From the NCBI GenBank assembly GCA_013400975.1, contig WBMZ01012071.1, positions 558,001-622,000 of the forward strand: a stretch of DNA of 64,000 nucleotides. Direction: 5' to 3'. The notes under the pieces are model-generated. The model was not told the origin of the DNA. It ran no database searches and saw only the letters and a list, made by a program, of their open reading frames with translations. The first letter of the stretch is position 1. The number at the start of each line of letters is the position of its first letter. This document shows, piece after piece, positions 1 through 12,419 of this stretch. The position numbers were made by a program, and so were the translations under genes. The stretch comes from Atrichornis clamosus. Its lineage: Eukaryota; Chordata; Aves; Passeriformes; Menuridae.

Positions 1-193
1 AGAACAGGAGAAAGAGCAAAGAAGACACCTTTGCCCCATTCTGATGTATTAGATATGCAAGAAAAAAAACCAGCTACCTAGTTTAACTGGGAGAAAAAGT
101 GGATTTGAGCCCATCCGTTTGTTAAAGATAGCATCTTTTCAATCAATGAAAAATAACATCTTGGCCTTCCATCTATTTTCTTTTTTCCCACAG

Positions 194-425
194 GGACCCT
201 AATCATCTTTCAGTACCTTACCATTACTATGAACCTCTGGGCCCTGATGAGTGCACGATGTACATTTCCCACGAGCGGGGCCGGAAGGGCAGCCACCATC
301 GCTTCATCACCGAGAAGCGCGTCTTCGAGAACTGGGCACGGACATTCGACATCCACTTCTTCCAGCCAGACTGGAAACCAGAACCGCTCACTGCGCATCG
401 CCCCGAGGTCAAACCGCTGGTCTGA
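194..425 (+). CDS. ST6GALNAC5: Terminal coding exon of an alpha-2,6-sialyltransferase (ST6GALNAC5-like), partial gene
   Basis: This exon encodes the last 76 residues of a Golgi type II membrane sialyltransferase. The family transfers sialic acid in alpha-2,6 linkage to GalNAc of sialylated glycans; ST6GALNAC5 makes ganglioside GD1alpha from GM1b. Seen: a pyrimidine-rich acceptor ending CAG at 191-193, one base completing a split codon, then an open frame to TGA at 423-425. The peptide begins DPNHLSVPYHYYEPLGPDEC and contains HYYE, which is sialyltransferase motif VS (its His is at 222-224). It continues through SHERGRKGSHHRFITEKRVF and FDIHFFQPDWKPE, which match the conserved C terminus I know for this subfamily. 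The extended tail after QPDW and the downstream PIGK neighbour favour ST6GALNAC5 over paralogues 3 and 6. The catalytic L and S motifs lie in exons left of the window. CpG-rich codons stand out against AT-rich flanks. Family call very sure; paralogue fairly sure. Confidence 0.93.
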
Positions 426-1683
426 GGGATGGGTGCACAGGGCCACCCACAGTCACCTCCCGTACCAGCCTTTGGACCTTCTGGGACAGCGCGGCAGCCT
501 GGAGGAGAAGGGTAACAGGGTCTGCAGCTGGCACCTGCAGCAGCAGTCAGGAAGTTGGGATGGAGGAGCAGCACACACCAAGAGGACTTTCTGTTAAACT
601 CTCTTAACCCAGTACATCACCTTTTGGGGCCATATGACTTCCTGTGTGTGTACGTGGTTCATGAAAAACAACCTGAGTGTCATTAACGGATGGTTAATTC
701 ATTATGGCTTTTTAAAGTACAATGCCACTGAATTTTCATAGTGAAAACTTTCCGTATTTATTTAATGGAGGTTTTTATGCAACCTAGGCCAGTATTTTTA
801 TAATTCACATTTATGTGGTTATCTTTCATAATGTTTTAAATTCAGAATTAATATTGCTGATGATTTGAAAGGCCTAGCTTTTTATTTATAAAATTTGTTT
901 GAAATATATAATTCTGTATAGCATGTAATTAATATTTGATCAGGAAATGTTGCGTTTCTTCTAAAAAAATGGGCTCTGTTCCAGCCTAAAGCCTTTAACG
1001 GCAAGAGTGGTCCCATGTGCAGATCCAGATCACTTTACATTCTGACATCTCATGTTAATATAAAAATGGTAGTGAAAATTCTGTTTGATATTAATGTGCA
1101 TTTGCTGCTGTGCTCTCAAGCTGCTGTTTTTTAAATAGGGGTGGGAGGAAGGAGGGCAAACAAAATTTATCCAAAAAAAAGCCAAAACCCCCACTGGCCA
1201 TGGCAGCAGCTTGTCAGTGAAGACACCAGGCTAAGGCTGGAGGGTTGTGTTCTGTTTTGCTTCTTGTATTCCTGCAAGAGGCTGACAGCAACCCTCCTGA
1301 GGCAACGGACTACGAAGCAGGCCACAGCTGCTTGAAACAACATGACCAAATCTCCGGAATGAGGATGTTAAACTACCAGGTACTACAACACCAGCCATAG
1401 TAGCCATAGAAAGATCACAGCACTGCACCTGCAAAAATCTCTGCCTTCCAGTGCCCCAAGATCATCACTGATGTCAGAGTTTCTGGATCACATTGAAGCT
1501 GGGAAGTGAAAAGTTCCCCCAGTACAAAATTGTCCTCTTGAAAAGAACAAAGTTAAATTCTGCATTTTTTCCATAAAGTACCTGTATATGCATGGCGAGT
1601 CCCTGCAAGACGAGGGGAAGGACAATGCTCATGCTGTCTGTGGAATCTCACAGTGGGAATTACTGGGTTACATTTGGCTTGTG

Positions 1684-1689
1684 AATAAA
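1684..1689 (+). promoter_or_regulatory. ST6GALNAC5: Candidate poly(A) signal AATAAA (proximal)
   Basis: The canonical hexamer is followed within 30-50 bases by a T-rich stretch (1708-1723), the usual downstream element. It lies about 1.26 kb past the stop codon. Confidence 0.5.
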
Positions 1690-2497
1690 GAAGATTTCAG
1701 TTACAGTATTATTTTTCCTTTTGCTTCACAAATACCAGATCTCTAATTTCTTCGAAGTAATCAGTAACTATTGCATGAAACATTCCTCAGGTGATGAAAG
1801 TGTCTCTCATTAGACAAATGCAAAAGCTAGAACAAAGATACTACCTTTAAACACCTAAATCCAAGAAGCTGAACCTCAGAGGCGAGATGTAGAACTGGGA
1901 CCAAACTCACTCTCATTTTAAACCCCCTTACAACCCACGGTCTTCCTCTTTCCAAACCTGGATAGCAATAGCTGCAGCTGCCCCACAGACACCCCGATTC
2001 TCTGGGGACAAAGTGCACTGCCCTGGCAGGGGCAAACCAGTGTCACCTCTGTAACACTGCCTGGACCTGAAGTGCAGGTCTCCAAGAGCCACTGCCCTGC
2101 TGCAGCCCTGCCCACTATCAAAAAGTAAGAAACTATAACCTATTTTGCCTTAAAAGCTTTCTTTTGGTGTTCTTCCTGGTACACACCACTCCTCTTACAC
2201 ACTGAATGCGAATTGCTTGTTACCTTGTTCTCGTCAGCTGTTGTTTAACTCTCCCTCTTTTTTTTTCCTTCCACTTGATTTCACTGCGTTCTACAAAAAC
2301 CAGAGTGGATTTTGAACTAATGGCAATTTGAACATCCCTTTCAACGTGTGTACTGGGGCGTGTACAAGTATATATTGCTCCAGTTGATGAAATCTGTCAA
2401 ACTGATTTACAGATCATTTCTAATGTGACTGCAAGACATGGTACAGATCACAGTAGGTCCTCTGATGCCACCGTCCTTGTTTTATTACTGATACAAT

Positions 2498-2503
2498 AAT
2501 AAA
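2498..2503 (+). promoter_or_regulatory. ST6GALNAC5: Candidate poly(A) signal AATAAA (distal)
   Basis: The canonical hexamer sits in an A-rich context and is followed by a TTGTCATTTT stretch. It would give a 3' UTR of about 2.1 kb. It is an alternative to the proximal signal. Confidence 0.4.
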
Positions 2504-2520
2504 AAGATCTTGTCATTTTA

Positions 2521-5500
2521 AACTAGAGCTCTTAGTTTTTTCATCAGTCAGGGGTGCAGGATGTGTATATGTTTAGCTATGTTACTGTTTAAACCAGATC
2601 ATTTAAAGATAGATTACACTGGTCTACTTCTAGTATTCAGTAGAAACACGGGGACTTGCCAGACTCCGTTGTGTTCCACGTGCCTGTTTCCTGTATGCAA
2701 GAGTGGTCATTGTCAAGTAGCTCAGGGGAAGCATTAAGAATATGAAAAAACATGGGATAAACTGACACTAAATCTCCTAACTTCTAACAGAGCAAAGCTA
2801 AGCATTGTAACTCATTCCTTGTTCAGTTTCTGTTAATAACTGTGTGTTCTTGCTGCCCTCATACACATCTTTTCAACAAAACAAACCCAAAGTCACTTTA
2901 GTCATCAGCCTCCTGTAAAATTTCAGCAAGGTTCCCCCATCTAATTACGAAAAGTATGGAGTATTTTCTAAGACTAAGTCACACCTGTGTATATAAATAG
3001 GAATTTGATGAAACCAAGGAGACAGCAAATTTTAAATTGATCACACAGATTTACACAGAGCATAAATTGAGTCCAAAAAGCACAAGTTAGAAGAGTGCAA
3101 AAGAAATGTAAATAATTGTTAAAGCGCTGCAATTTTAATTAACAAATCACTGATGTATTTCTCTATGAAAGCACAATTTTTGAACTACAGAATCCTGCTG
3201 CATTTCAGCCTGATGTAAGGTTTTACAGCCTGGTTATAAACCAAACAGATTTATGATAGAAAATGCTGTCAGCCCAGGGATAAGTAGTACAAACCAGGCA
3301 TTGCTGCCATTCTCTGCTTTGTGCTGTCATCTCACACTCTTCACTATAATTTGATCGATTCATGATCTGCAGCACATCATTTCACATATTAAAAGCTGTT
3401 GCAAAACAGTGTTTACAGACATCAGCAATTTTAAGATCTATGTTAGTTTCGTTCTGAACTCCTTGCATACCTTTAGGCTTTTACGCTTGGCTTTGTCAGA
3501 GGAGCAGTTTCTCATCCTGAAGAACCATTGCTCTTATGCCATGGTATGTGCAACTGGAATTGAGAATGATAAAGAAAACATCTCTGCAACTAAGAACAAA
3601 GAAGTACCACAGGTGCTTTGGAATAGGTTGGTTCAATGGTTGCAGGATGCCCAGGTGACAGCATCGGGGTACAAAGCGAAACCACGATGCACTTGGAGAA
3701 AACTTTCCATCCAAAGCGCTAGAGCACCTCAGAACAACGAGTTAACACCATTTATTCCTCAGGAGGGAAACTGAGGAGAGGGGAGGTTAAGACGTGAAGA
3801 CCAAGTGACAGCCTTGGAACAAGATTTGGGAGAGATTCGGGTCTGCTGACTGGCACCCCTGGCTCGATGGCTCAGTCCAGTAGAACACGCAGTGGTACTG
3901 CCACATATATTCATACAACAAGGGCTGTAAGCTAATAAAATTCTTCTGGAGGTGCTTACCTGGGTCTTGTCCTGCTGTATTTTTCAGGCAAACTTCAAAG
4001 AAAACTAAGTGATTTTTACCCAAAATGCCTTGAAGGTGGCAAGGAAACAATAATCTAAAAATAGCTGGAAGAACCCTGGGGTATGGAGTGAGTGAAATCT
4101 AAAGGCTATGGAATAAAATGTGGCTTGTGCCATATAAGTATATTCCCCTGGAACATGAAGATCAAACTCAGGCTGGAGCTGACAGAGTAGAATGTTGTGG
4201 CTCAATAGGAATGGTCATCCTCCACAGATTTCTTTGCTATATTCTGTAACTCGATCGTAGGTGCTACAAAAACACTTTGGAAAATGCTGATAATAATTTC
4301 TGACTAATGAAAGTTAATTATTTTAGTTGATGAAAGGAGATGCAATTTCTAATTCAATTTAAAACATACCTTAGGGATTAAAAATAACAATAAAGAAGCT
4401 GTTAAACAGTCAGAGTACCCGTAAGACAGCAAAAGGTACTGCAAAAGAAAATGAAGTACAGAAACCTTACAGGTGCCAGTAACAGGTGTGTTCCCTGGAC
4501 CACCAGTTCATATTTATTGATCACTTTAAGTTTCCAAAAGCACAGCTTGCATATCACAAGCGTAAGATTTTGTAAAGAGAAAGGAGAAGGGAAAAAAAAA
4601 TTAAGGACAATCTGCCTTAATAAAAACCTAGGAAATATGAAAGGGCAAGTAACTAAGGTGGTGAGAAATTTCTCCGTACTGAAGCAGAAGAGTGTAAAAC
4701 TCAAAGAATCTTCTATAAAATGGCTGTCAAATGGCACTGCTTATGCTAAATACCCTTAAAACCACTAGACTGTTAAATGTTTTCCACGCTGAAAATTACA
4801 GCAAAACATGAAATGTCAAATGATGCCCTTTGACCACCACGTGGATGGAGATTCAGCATCACAGAAGCGTAGAAACCAAGCTGGTGACTTCCACCTCAGC
4901 CGACTGGAACAGGCTCCAAGGCAAATGCAGATGTGTGGAAACAGGCCCTGAACCAGCGTCCCCTCTGTGCTGGGCCCCCTCCAGGGCTGCCAGAGGAGAG
5001 CACATGGCTGCACAGGACTGCCAGGAGAAAGGGAGACAACTCTTTGTCCTGTCTGCCACTGAAGGCCAGGCCAGGCCAGAGAAGCTGCACAGCACAGGAT
5101 CGACATACAGTGTCCCTGCTCACTGTGGAGTACTTCGACCAGGAGCTGTCAGGAGGACAGAAAAGACAGGATAACTACAGGCAAGTGACCCAGCAATCCA
5201 GACAAACAGATGGGAAACTGTAAGTACAGAATTAGGGGTCATAAAGAAGATACATTGGCTGAGATGTAATGCAGCTTTTGTAAACAAAACCCTGCCTGGC
5301 AAATCTATTGAGAATTCTTCAAGGTTCTCTGAAGCAAGTGGACAAAGAGATTGAGGTGATGGATTCACATGGAATTCCATAACTAGTTTTGCAAGGTCTC
5401 TCTTAAAAGACTTTCAGAGAACCTAGGGTTAATGCAAGAAAAAAAAAAAATCCTCATCCTATGGAACCTATCTGAACATAGGAAATAAGGCTAAGAGGAT

Positions 5501-8500
5501 ACAGCACCAGCTTAAGGGTGCAAGCAGAATTCCACGGGAAAAATGTCACAATATATATTCCTCTGTATTTGCTCTTCTCTTGGTATCTACCATAGGCTAC
5601 AGGATCTAGACTACATTTAAATAAATAGATTAAAAAATATGAAAAAATCTATCCACTGAACATTAACTCGCACACAAAGCCCAGTTCCAGCCTTGCCATG
5701 CTCTCCATGTGCCAGGCCCCCCACAAGATCTACCACAAGAACTGCATTCTCCTTTTACTGAAAGCAATGCCAAAGCATCCAGTGCAGACAGGGAGCAAGA
5801 TGGACCCTTTTTAACAGAGACAGAAAGCCAACTTCATAATTTTGTTTCTGAGAACATGTTTATCTCCGATTTCTTTAGGAGATCTGCTGGTTTCTTTACA
5901 CAACCCAGACAGGTGTTAAGATAACACCATCTTTTAGGACACTGCCTACTTCCTGAAGTACAGGGAAGATAAAGAGAGTAATGCATATTTAGCAAGGTGT
6001 AAGATTTTAGGACTGTGCTGACTTTGGCTGTCAGATCAGTAGGATCCGAACAAACAGCATGGTGAGAGTCTGTGAATGACAAAACAAAGGAAATTCTGCA
6101 AGGAACCATTTGGTGTGGCTGCGTTTAAGGCAGGAGCTTAGGTTATGTTCTAACACCAAGACAGAAGAAGCAAACGGATGTATGACCTATGAGGACGTGC
6201 TTCCCTGCTGCATCCTTGCTGTACCCACGCTGCACACAAGGCCAGAACTGAAAGTGCTTAGTGGTTTTCAGGGGGACTGCCCATTTGTGTGGGAGAAAAT
6301 TGGAACATTCCCCCTACAGCATTATTATTACTTTTACTATGGCTGTACCTGTGTAGATGTGCATTCCATGAAACACAGAAAAGCTGCTCCTTGTCCCTCC
6401 ACTGCAGATGATGCTACAGAGAAGGAGCAGCTTAGAGAAACCAGCAACAACAGCAAGTGCAGAAAATGTTCTATATACACAAAAAAAAAAATCTATAAAT
6501 ACAGGGACCACAGCAGAGAAGGGTACGTGAAAAGAACTGCACAAAATACAAATGTACATTGCAGAGATGTACTGATGACCCTCTTGATCCTATTTGCCAT
6601 CCCACATGCATTATAAAGACCACAGGAGGTAAAGGGACCCTAAAATCATCAGAATTTGAGCCATAATATTTTGAGCTATAAACTTAACCTGGCCGGTAAA
6701 ACCAGCACAGAAAAAGTAAGTTAATGAAGATCAAACATTATCTAATGCTTAGTGAGGCTCTTTGTTGGTAAATATCAAAGCATTTGACAAAGGACATAAA
6801 GTACCATTATATTGGAGCTGGATATAAAGGACAGAGCCTAAGTTTAAAATACTACATGCAAAACCAGTGGGTCTATTCAGACATTTAAAATACGACAGCA
6901 TTCCATTAAGTCCTGTTGCAGGCAAGAAAAGAAATCTACTTGCTACTTCAGATGAGTCAGTTTTGTCACAGGGACTAGTATGCCATGCCATGAATCTCCC
7001 AAGTAAACCACAGCCCAGTGGCCTGGTCTCTACTGAGCTGTCACCAAGGCCACGTCATGGACAGCAGTGTGAAAAATGCCACTTTCATAGGACAAAGCCC
7101 CTATGCTGAGCTTTGCCAGCACTGCTGTTACACTCTCCAAGCAGTCTGCTCCTCATAGGGCTTCTGTTGTTCAAGGGATTGCTGTAAACAATGTCACCAA
7201 AATAATTTAGGCCAATACAATTTGCATCTCTATTTAGCCTGTTGGCCAAAGCAGCCAAACCGGCTCAGTATTGGCCAAGGCTTTGGTGTTCTTTGCACAC
7301 AGACATGAAAAGAAAGAAAGGAAAAAAAAAGGTGTATTTAAAATTTGCATGAGGAAGAAGACATAGCACAAACATTAATAGATGTACATCTTTGTATAGA
7401 AACCTTAAACACTATCAATTTAATCACTAAATCAGGCAGAAATCCTCATTAAGGGAGAAAAAGTAACTCAATCTTAAAGAACTTGCAAGTGAAATGAGTT
7501 CTAAGAAATGCTGATTTCAGAGTATGTTATGCAGCCTATGCAAGTTTTCATCACCAAACACAGACACTTTCAAGATGCATTTCCTGACAGCTTTTTCTTT
7601 TTAAAAGTTCATAGAAAGAGGGAAAGCAGAAATAATAGAGTACAGAGGATATAGTCTTCCATGAGAAACTTTCTGAATTTACCTTTAATTTGCCTTTCAC
7701 CACTTAAAAAATGCAAAAGCTATTACACTCATTACTGTCCAGAAGTGCTGAAGTGATGGTTGGCAGTTTCTGTGGCATGTGTAATTCATTTGTAGAATAT
7801 TGAAGAGACTTCTGCAGGACACCCATTGCTACTGAGCCACAACTTTCCGCTCTGTCAGCTCCAGCCTGAGTTTGATCTTCACATGGTTCATTATATACAC
7901 TTCACATGATATACACTGCTTTTTTCTGCAGTTCGTAACTTTATGGATAGATTAGTCTCTTGGGTGAAATACCTTATGCTTGTCTCGGTCCAAAGGTGAA
8001 TTAGTCTGGAAGCATGATAAAATCCCACCAGGTCACACAGAACTCTGTGACACAGAGCTGGGAGATCTGTACATGGGGACACTGAGCTTTCTTGTCCCAA
8101 TCCTTGTTCCCAAACTGTACCATATACAAAGGCTGTCTTCTCTCCAAATGGCACAGACTGTGAAATGCACCATTCTCACTTTGTGGACTGCCTTCCACTT
8201 CATCTATTTTTTTCAAGTCCAAATAATCCTGACCTCGTAGAAGCTCTTCACAATCTAAAGTACTGGATCAAATTTTCACTATTTACCAGAAACTAGCAGC
8301 ATCTCATTTCCCCATCTATACTGAAGGGGTAATTAGGGAAGCCTTCAGATGAGAAACTTCTTTTTATTCCTTCCCTCTAGGCATCCATCAGAGACAAGAA
8401 AGAAGCAGTTCTCAAACATCAAAAAACCCCTTACTGACATGCTGTTAGTATCAGGATTGCCAGGACTGCAGCCTTCCCTTGCCCTGCCTCAGTTGGTCCT

Positions 8501-11200
8501 TCCAGTCCCTCCTACAGGAATACAGGGCAACACCTCCCTGTCCTTACCACTGCACAAATCCTCTCCACCCAGGATAAATTCACAGCTGAACCTTGCCTTA
8601 GACCTTTTGCAAATCACTGATTTAGTGCAACTCAGCCCTGCCTCCAGCATGCAGTGGTGGCAGATTAGATCACAAGTTCCATTTACTTCCAGTACATTCT
8701 GTGGATGTGGTAACTGAGAATGGAAATCCTTGACTCCTGAAACAAGAGACAGAAACGGGCTCAATGTGCAGACACTCAGCAAGAGAATCAGAACCAGCTT
8801 ACAGTAATCAATAACAGAGACCAGCTTTTAGGGGCAAAATCAACCAAAAGAAAAAAAAAGTCTCTAGAAGAGATGCACTGTCACTAATGATGTTGTAAAG
8901 ATACCCCTAAAGAGTCTCTGATGTATTCCAAGAGAACAGCATTTCATGGTGACAGTCATTAAACATGAAAATATTCAGCTGGCATAGACCAAGAAACACT
9001 GATTGTCTCCCCACTGCTCAGGCTTCCTTCTCTACTCATTTTGTAGGAACCTGACTTCTCAGTGTGTCACAGAAGTGCAGCTCAGTTGCACAGTCGTGTC
9101 AACCTCTGGGCCTGGTCACAGGCACTCCAGGAGGCAAGAGAGCACCTGGATGTGAGTACAACCCTACTGGTGCCCTACCACTTCTTCAGTTCAGTAACAG
9201 TGCATTTCAACGTGTGATCCTGAAAGAGTGCTGAAAAACTAAAAGGATCAACTTACATTTTTATCATCCATGAGTGTTCCAAACAATGTCTTAAAACCCC
9301 ACTGCAGGGCTCATCAACGCAGTGGTGCAGACAGTACAGGCTGCAGACATGAATACTCTAAATTTTGCAAGCATGGGCATGCTTGGTTCACGTACCTATC
9401 TGCACACTCACAAAATGCTGAAGTTTAATTCTGCTCTAAAAGTTTCCATGCAAAGAAGCATCAAGAAACTGCCATCTGGTTTGTCTTCTGGATTTCATTA
9501 AAAAGATCATCTGTGCACCATGGAGGGAAGCATCTATACTGCAGAAGCACACTTGGCCTGCAAAGCACAAATGGTTTGTGACTGAGGGTGGCAGGGCTGG
9601 TTCCCAAAGCCCACATCTCAAATTGAGTTTGAAGAGCTCCCAGGAAAAATGAAAATATTACTAACTTTAAATAAAACATAAATATACAAAACACATTTAC
9701 AGACAATTCAGTGACACTTCTGTACTTGCTTTCAGACTGTAACTATTCAAGGAATAAAAGTTATCACAGCATAGAAAATACTGTCTCGTAAGTGGAGCAC
9801 AGGCAACTTTACGGTGTCTCTGAGAATGATCCATTTCAACTCCTCACTTCTGTGCATACAAAAATGTTAAAAATGCCTGAAGCATAGTTTGCTGCGTTCC
9901 AGTCAAACTGTTGTTCTCACTTCAGTTTAATCACCTTCACATGCACACTCACTGAGTGCCTCTATTCATAAATTGCATTTTAATAACCCACCTAATTGCC
10001 TCCTTTTCCCCAAGCAGATAAGCTTTAAAAAGACAGAATCTTTGGTATCTTCTGCTACTGGCAAAATTCGGCTGAGTTCTGTCGATGTTTCTATCACTTC
10101 CTGCAAAAGGTGGCTAAGAGAGGGAAAGAGAAAAATTGAACATGGCCTGAGGAGTCCAAATAAGTGCAACTGCAACTGAAGCAAGGCACAGAGCTCTAGC
10201 AACCTCACTTCATACACCTTTTAAAGTGTGACAAAACTTGCCTATAAAATAAATATTTGATTAAAATATTCACTACAGTTGAAAAATAGTTGGATTAAAA
10301 AAGGAGAACTAAGCAAATCCTCTAAGGGATTCTGTAGGATTCATTTCTATACTGCACCTACACATTTCTACGTGGTCTGCGTACAAATTTTACTTGACTG
10401 TTGTATTACAAATTGCTGAGAGGGGAAAAAACAAAGGTTTTCTGATTTTAAGAAAAGTCACCATTACATCAGATTTTGGGTATGAAGTCATTGTTTTTGC
10501 AGGAGACTATCCAAAAAACAACCCTCAAACCCAATACACTGTGAATAGATCCAGAGATCCAGCACTAGGAATGCTGCTCAGACCCATGCCACAAACAGTT
10601 TTCTCTTTCCCATTCAGTTGCATTGTTGATGGCAGGGGTATCTATGCACCAGTTATATAAAATCTGCGTATCACCAAACTGGGAAGAAATGTCTAGTGTC
10701 ATCTACACACAAGATCAGTTTACAGAACTATAAGGACAGTAGGAATACTTCTGTTTTAATCCTTATTCCTGGTGTTTAGCACCTGCTACTGAAAACAATT
10801 CCAGCTCTCCACCAAGAAGAGGTGCAGTAGGCAAGTGTTTACCTTCCCAAAATGGATAGTTTTGTACCTTTATCCTCTCCAAGCCTAGAAGATACATGGA
10901 GAAAAAGAGAAAAAAGGCTTTAATACACGAGCTGTAGCGCACTGCTGTTCTCCCTGATCTCTGGAAGCCTCAGTGGCCCTCCCAGGCAGCGCGGACACGT
11001 GGCTCTGGCAAGTTCACCTCCCCTCACCCGAGGCTGTGACGCCACAATCGCACTGAAAGAGAAAGAGACAAAAATGTTTATGCACTCAGGTTTGTACGTG
11101 CTGTGCAACAGGAAACGGCTCAAAACCATACTCTAAGAAAAATACACTGACTCTGATATTATGTGTGATTATAAGTGATTCCTAATAACTTCTAGAGATA
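2521..11200. other. Intergenic interval between the convergent ST6GALNAC5 and PIGK 3' ends
   Basis: About 8.7 kb with no convincing gene. Open frames up to 168 codons occur (for example 6110-6616 +, 3409-3774 +), but they show no recognisable domain and include low-complexity runs. Three minus-strand segments with good splice-site dress lie at 9992-11052 and are treated as a finding. No identifiable mobile element was seen. Confidence 0.6.
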
Positions 11201-11238
11201 CGTGTCGACTACTGACACCATGGGTGCATCAGGTAAGC

Positions 11239-11244
11239 TTTATT
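11239..11244 (-). promoter_or_regulatory. PIGK: Candidate distal poly(A) signal for PIGK
   Basis: TTTATT on the + strand is AATAAA on the minus strand, about 1.06 kb past the PIGK stop codon. It is one of three candidates in this 3' region, and which is used cannot be decided from sequence. Confidence 0.3.
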
Positions 11245-11877
11245 TTGATAAAGTTAGAGAACAGGTTCCAAAAGTGGAGGGCTAAAGCTTTTCCTTGCTG
11301 ACAGACTTCTTTCTGTAGATGCACACATTTGCTCTTCTGTTCACTAGTATCAATATATTATACAGACAAAACCCTTTTAGCATACATTCATCAGGAAATG
11401 TCCAAGAAGAACAAATCAATACGCCAAACCAGAATTTACAAAGCACAGGTGATAAAGCACATTTTCTAAGGGCTCAGAAACTGCAGAATACAATAGTACA
11501 ATTTATAACATTTTTCATCCTGATGCCAGAGGCGATTTTCTTCTGTGCAAAAATCCAGTGCACTGAAAATCCTGAAAGCATCCAACTCCATATTGTATGC
11601 AGTGAAAATACAACACCTATGAAAGGTTTCTAATGGACATGGTGAAGTCTTTTCATGTTTTTTTGGCCTTTTTTCTGAAGTAGATTCAGCGAGGTCATTT
11701 TTTTTTTTTCACTTTCACCACCTCATAGAATCCTAGACTCAAAAATGCCTAAGGGTTGCATTTAACAGGGAAGAAAAAAGAATAAGAAAAAAGAAATCAA
11801 TATATTCTAGAGTATTTATATTTTTGTGAAGAAAGCTTTCAATACATCATGCCAAAGTCTGCAAAATGTGTTAAGTT

Positions 11878-11883
11878 TTTATT
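11878..11883 (-). promoter_or_regulatory. PIGK: Candidate poly(A) signal for PIGK
   Basis: This is AATAAA on the minus strand, about 420 bases past the PIGK stop codon. Confidence 0.4.
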
Positions 11884-11951
11884 GACAAAATGACATCTTA
11901 AATAACGTTCTGCACAATGTCCAGTTCTTTAGTGATAGGTGACTTCTGAGA

Positions 11952-11957
11952 TTTATT
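11952..11957 (-). promoter_or_regulatory. PIGK: Candidate proximal poly(A) signal for PIGK
   Basis: This is AATAAA on the minus strand, about 350 bases past the PIGK stop codon. It forms a close pair with the signal at 11878, and either would give a short 3' UTR. Confidence 0.4.
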
Positions 11958-12302
11958 TTGAAATACAGTGGAAAGAATTTCCCACTTACAATCCAGAAGC
12001 AACCTCAGAAATCGTGTTACTGGGTTTAGGTCCTGCCCCTTTTTAAGTTTAACCAGAAATAAAAAATGTTCATATGTATTAAAATATGTTTAAAACAAGA
12101 CAAAGTGAAATAACAGTAATATTAAAACCATTTGTTAGAATCTTTCCAGAAAAAGGGGCAGAAGAGAAGACTTCAAAAGCACCTTTAGAAGTGAGATGGC
12201 AACACTGTTTTTCACCACAACCATAAACTATATAACAGAGAACACAAGTGATACCCATGAACCCACAGTAGCAGTCAATGCAAGTATCTTGTTTGCTCCA
12301 GT

Positions 12303-12419
12303 TCAGAAGACATGCTTCATGTGCTTGATTCCATATGTTTTGAAGAAAACCATGATGATCAGTGCCCAGAGTCCTAAAATAAATCCTCCAGGAGGATGCC
12401 AATCCTTTTGTTTTGGTTT
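12303..12419 (-). CDS. PIGK: PIGK terminal coding exon: C-terminal membrane anchor of GPI transamidase catalytic subunit
   Basis: PIGK is the caspase-like cysteine protease (peptidase family C13) subunit of the ER GPI-transamidase complex. The complex cleaves the C-terminal signal of precursor proteins and attaches the GPI anchor; its other subunits are PIGT, PIGS, PIGU and GPAA1. This exon encodes the final 38 residues and the stop (TGA, complement of 12303-12305). Seen: a strong minus-strand acceptor (CTTTTTTTCCAG), then KPKQKDWHPPGG, a hydrophobic helix FILGLWALIIMVFF, and a short basic tail KTYGIKHMKHVF. This matches the known PIGK C terminus nearly residue for residue, apart from the last few positions. 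The protein is a type I membrane protein, so the tail faces the cytosol. The exon starts in phase 0, matching the donor of the exon at 34311-34386. The catalytic His and Cys lie in upstream exons outside the window. Confidence 0.95.
   Translation of the reverse strand, partial: KPKQKDWHPPGGFILGLWALIIMVFFKTYGIKHMKHVF

Larger units (their letters stand above)
426..2520 (+). other. ST6GALNAC5: ST6GALNAC5 3' untranslated region (extent inferred)
   Basis: After the stop codon there is no further coding signal. The stretch from about 620 to 1000 is strongly AT-rich, as is usual for vertebrate 3' UTRs. Canonical AATAAA hexamers at 1684 and 2498 suggest two possible ends, at about 1.7 and 2.52 kb. 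The open frames at 229-607 are reading-frame shadows of the CDS. The exact end is inferred and cannot be fixed without transcript data. Confidence 0.6.
11220..12302 (-). other. PIGK: PIGK 3' untranslated region (extent inferred)
   Basis: AT-rich DNA downstream of the PIGK stop on the minus strand, ending at one of the signals listed at 11952, 11878 or 11239. A 131-codon minus-strand open frame (12079-12474) overlaps the terminal exon in a different frame and is not the PIGK frame. Confidence 0.5.

Noticed and set aside
6110..6616. 168-codon plus-strand open frame.
   Set aside because: Composition includes low-complexity runs (HYYYFYYG, a lysine run from poly-A). No domain and no flanking gene signals.
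8527..8735. Minus-strand 209-nt segment with good acceptor and GTAAGG donor and a Cys-rich peptide.
   Set aside because: It lies beyond the PIGK 3' end with no partner exons and no recognised family. Treated as a chance pseudo-exon.
11722..11768. CATAGAATCCTAGACT phrase, reminiscent of the 3' terminal repeats of CR1.
   Set aside because: Only about one repeat unit resembles CR1 and the following sequence does not continue as CR1. Too weak to annotate.
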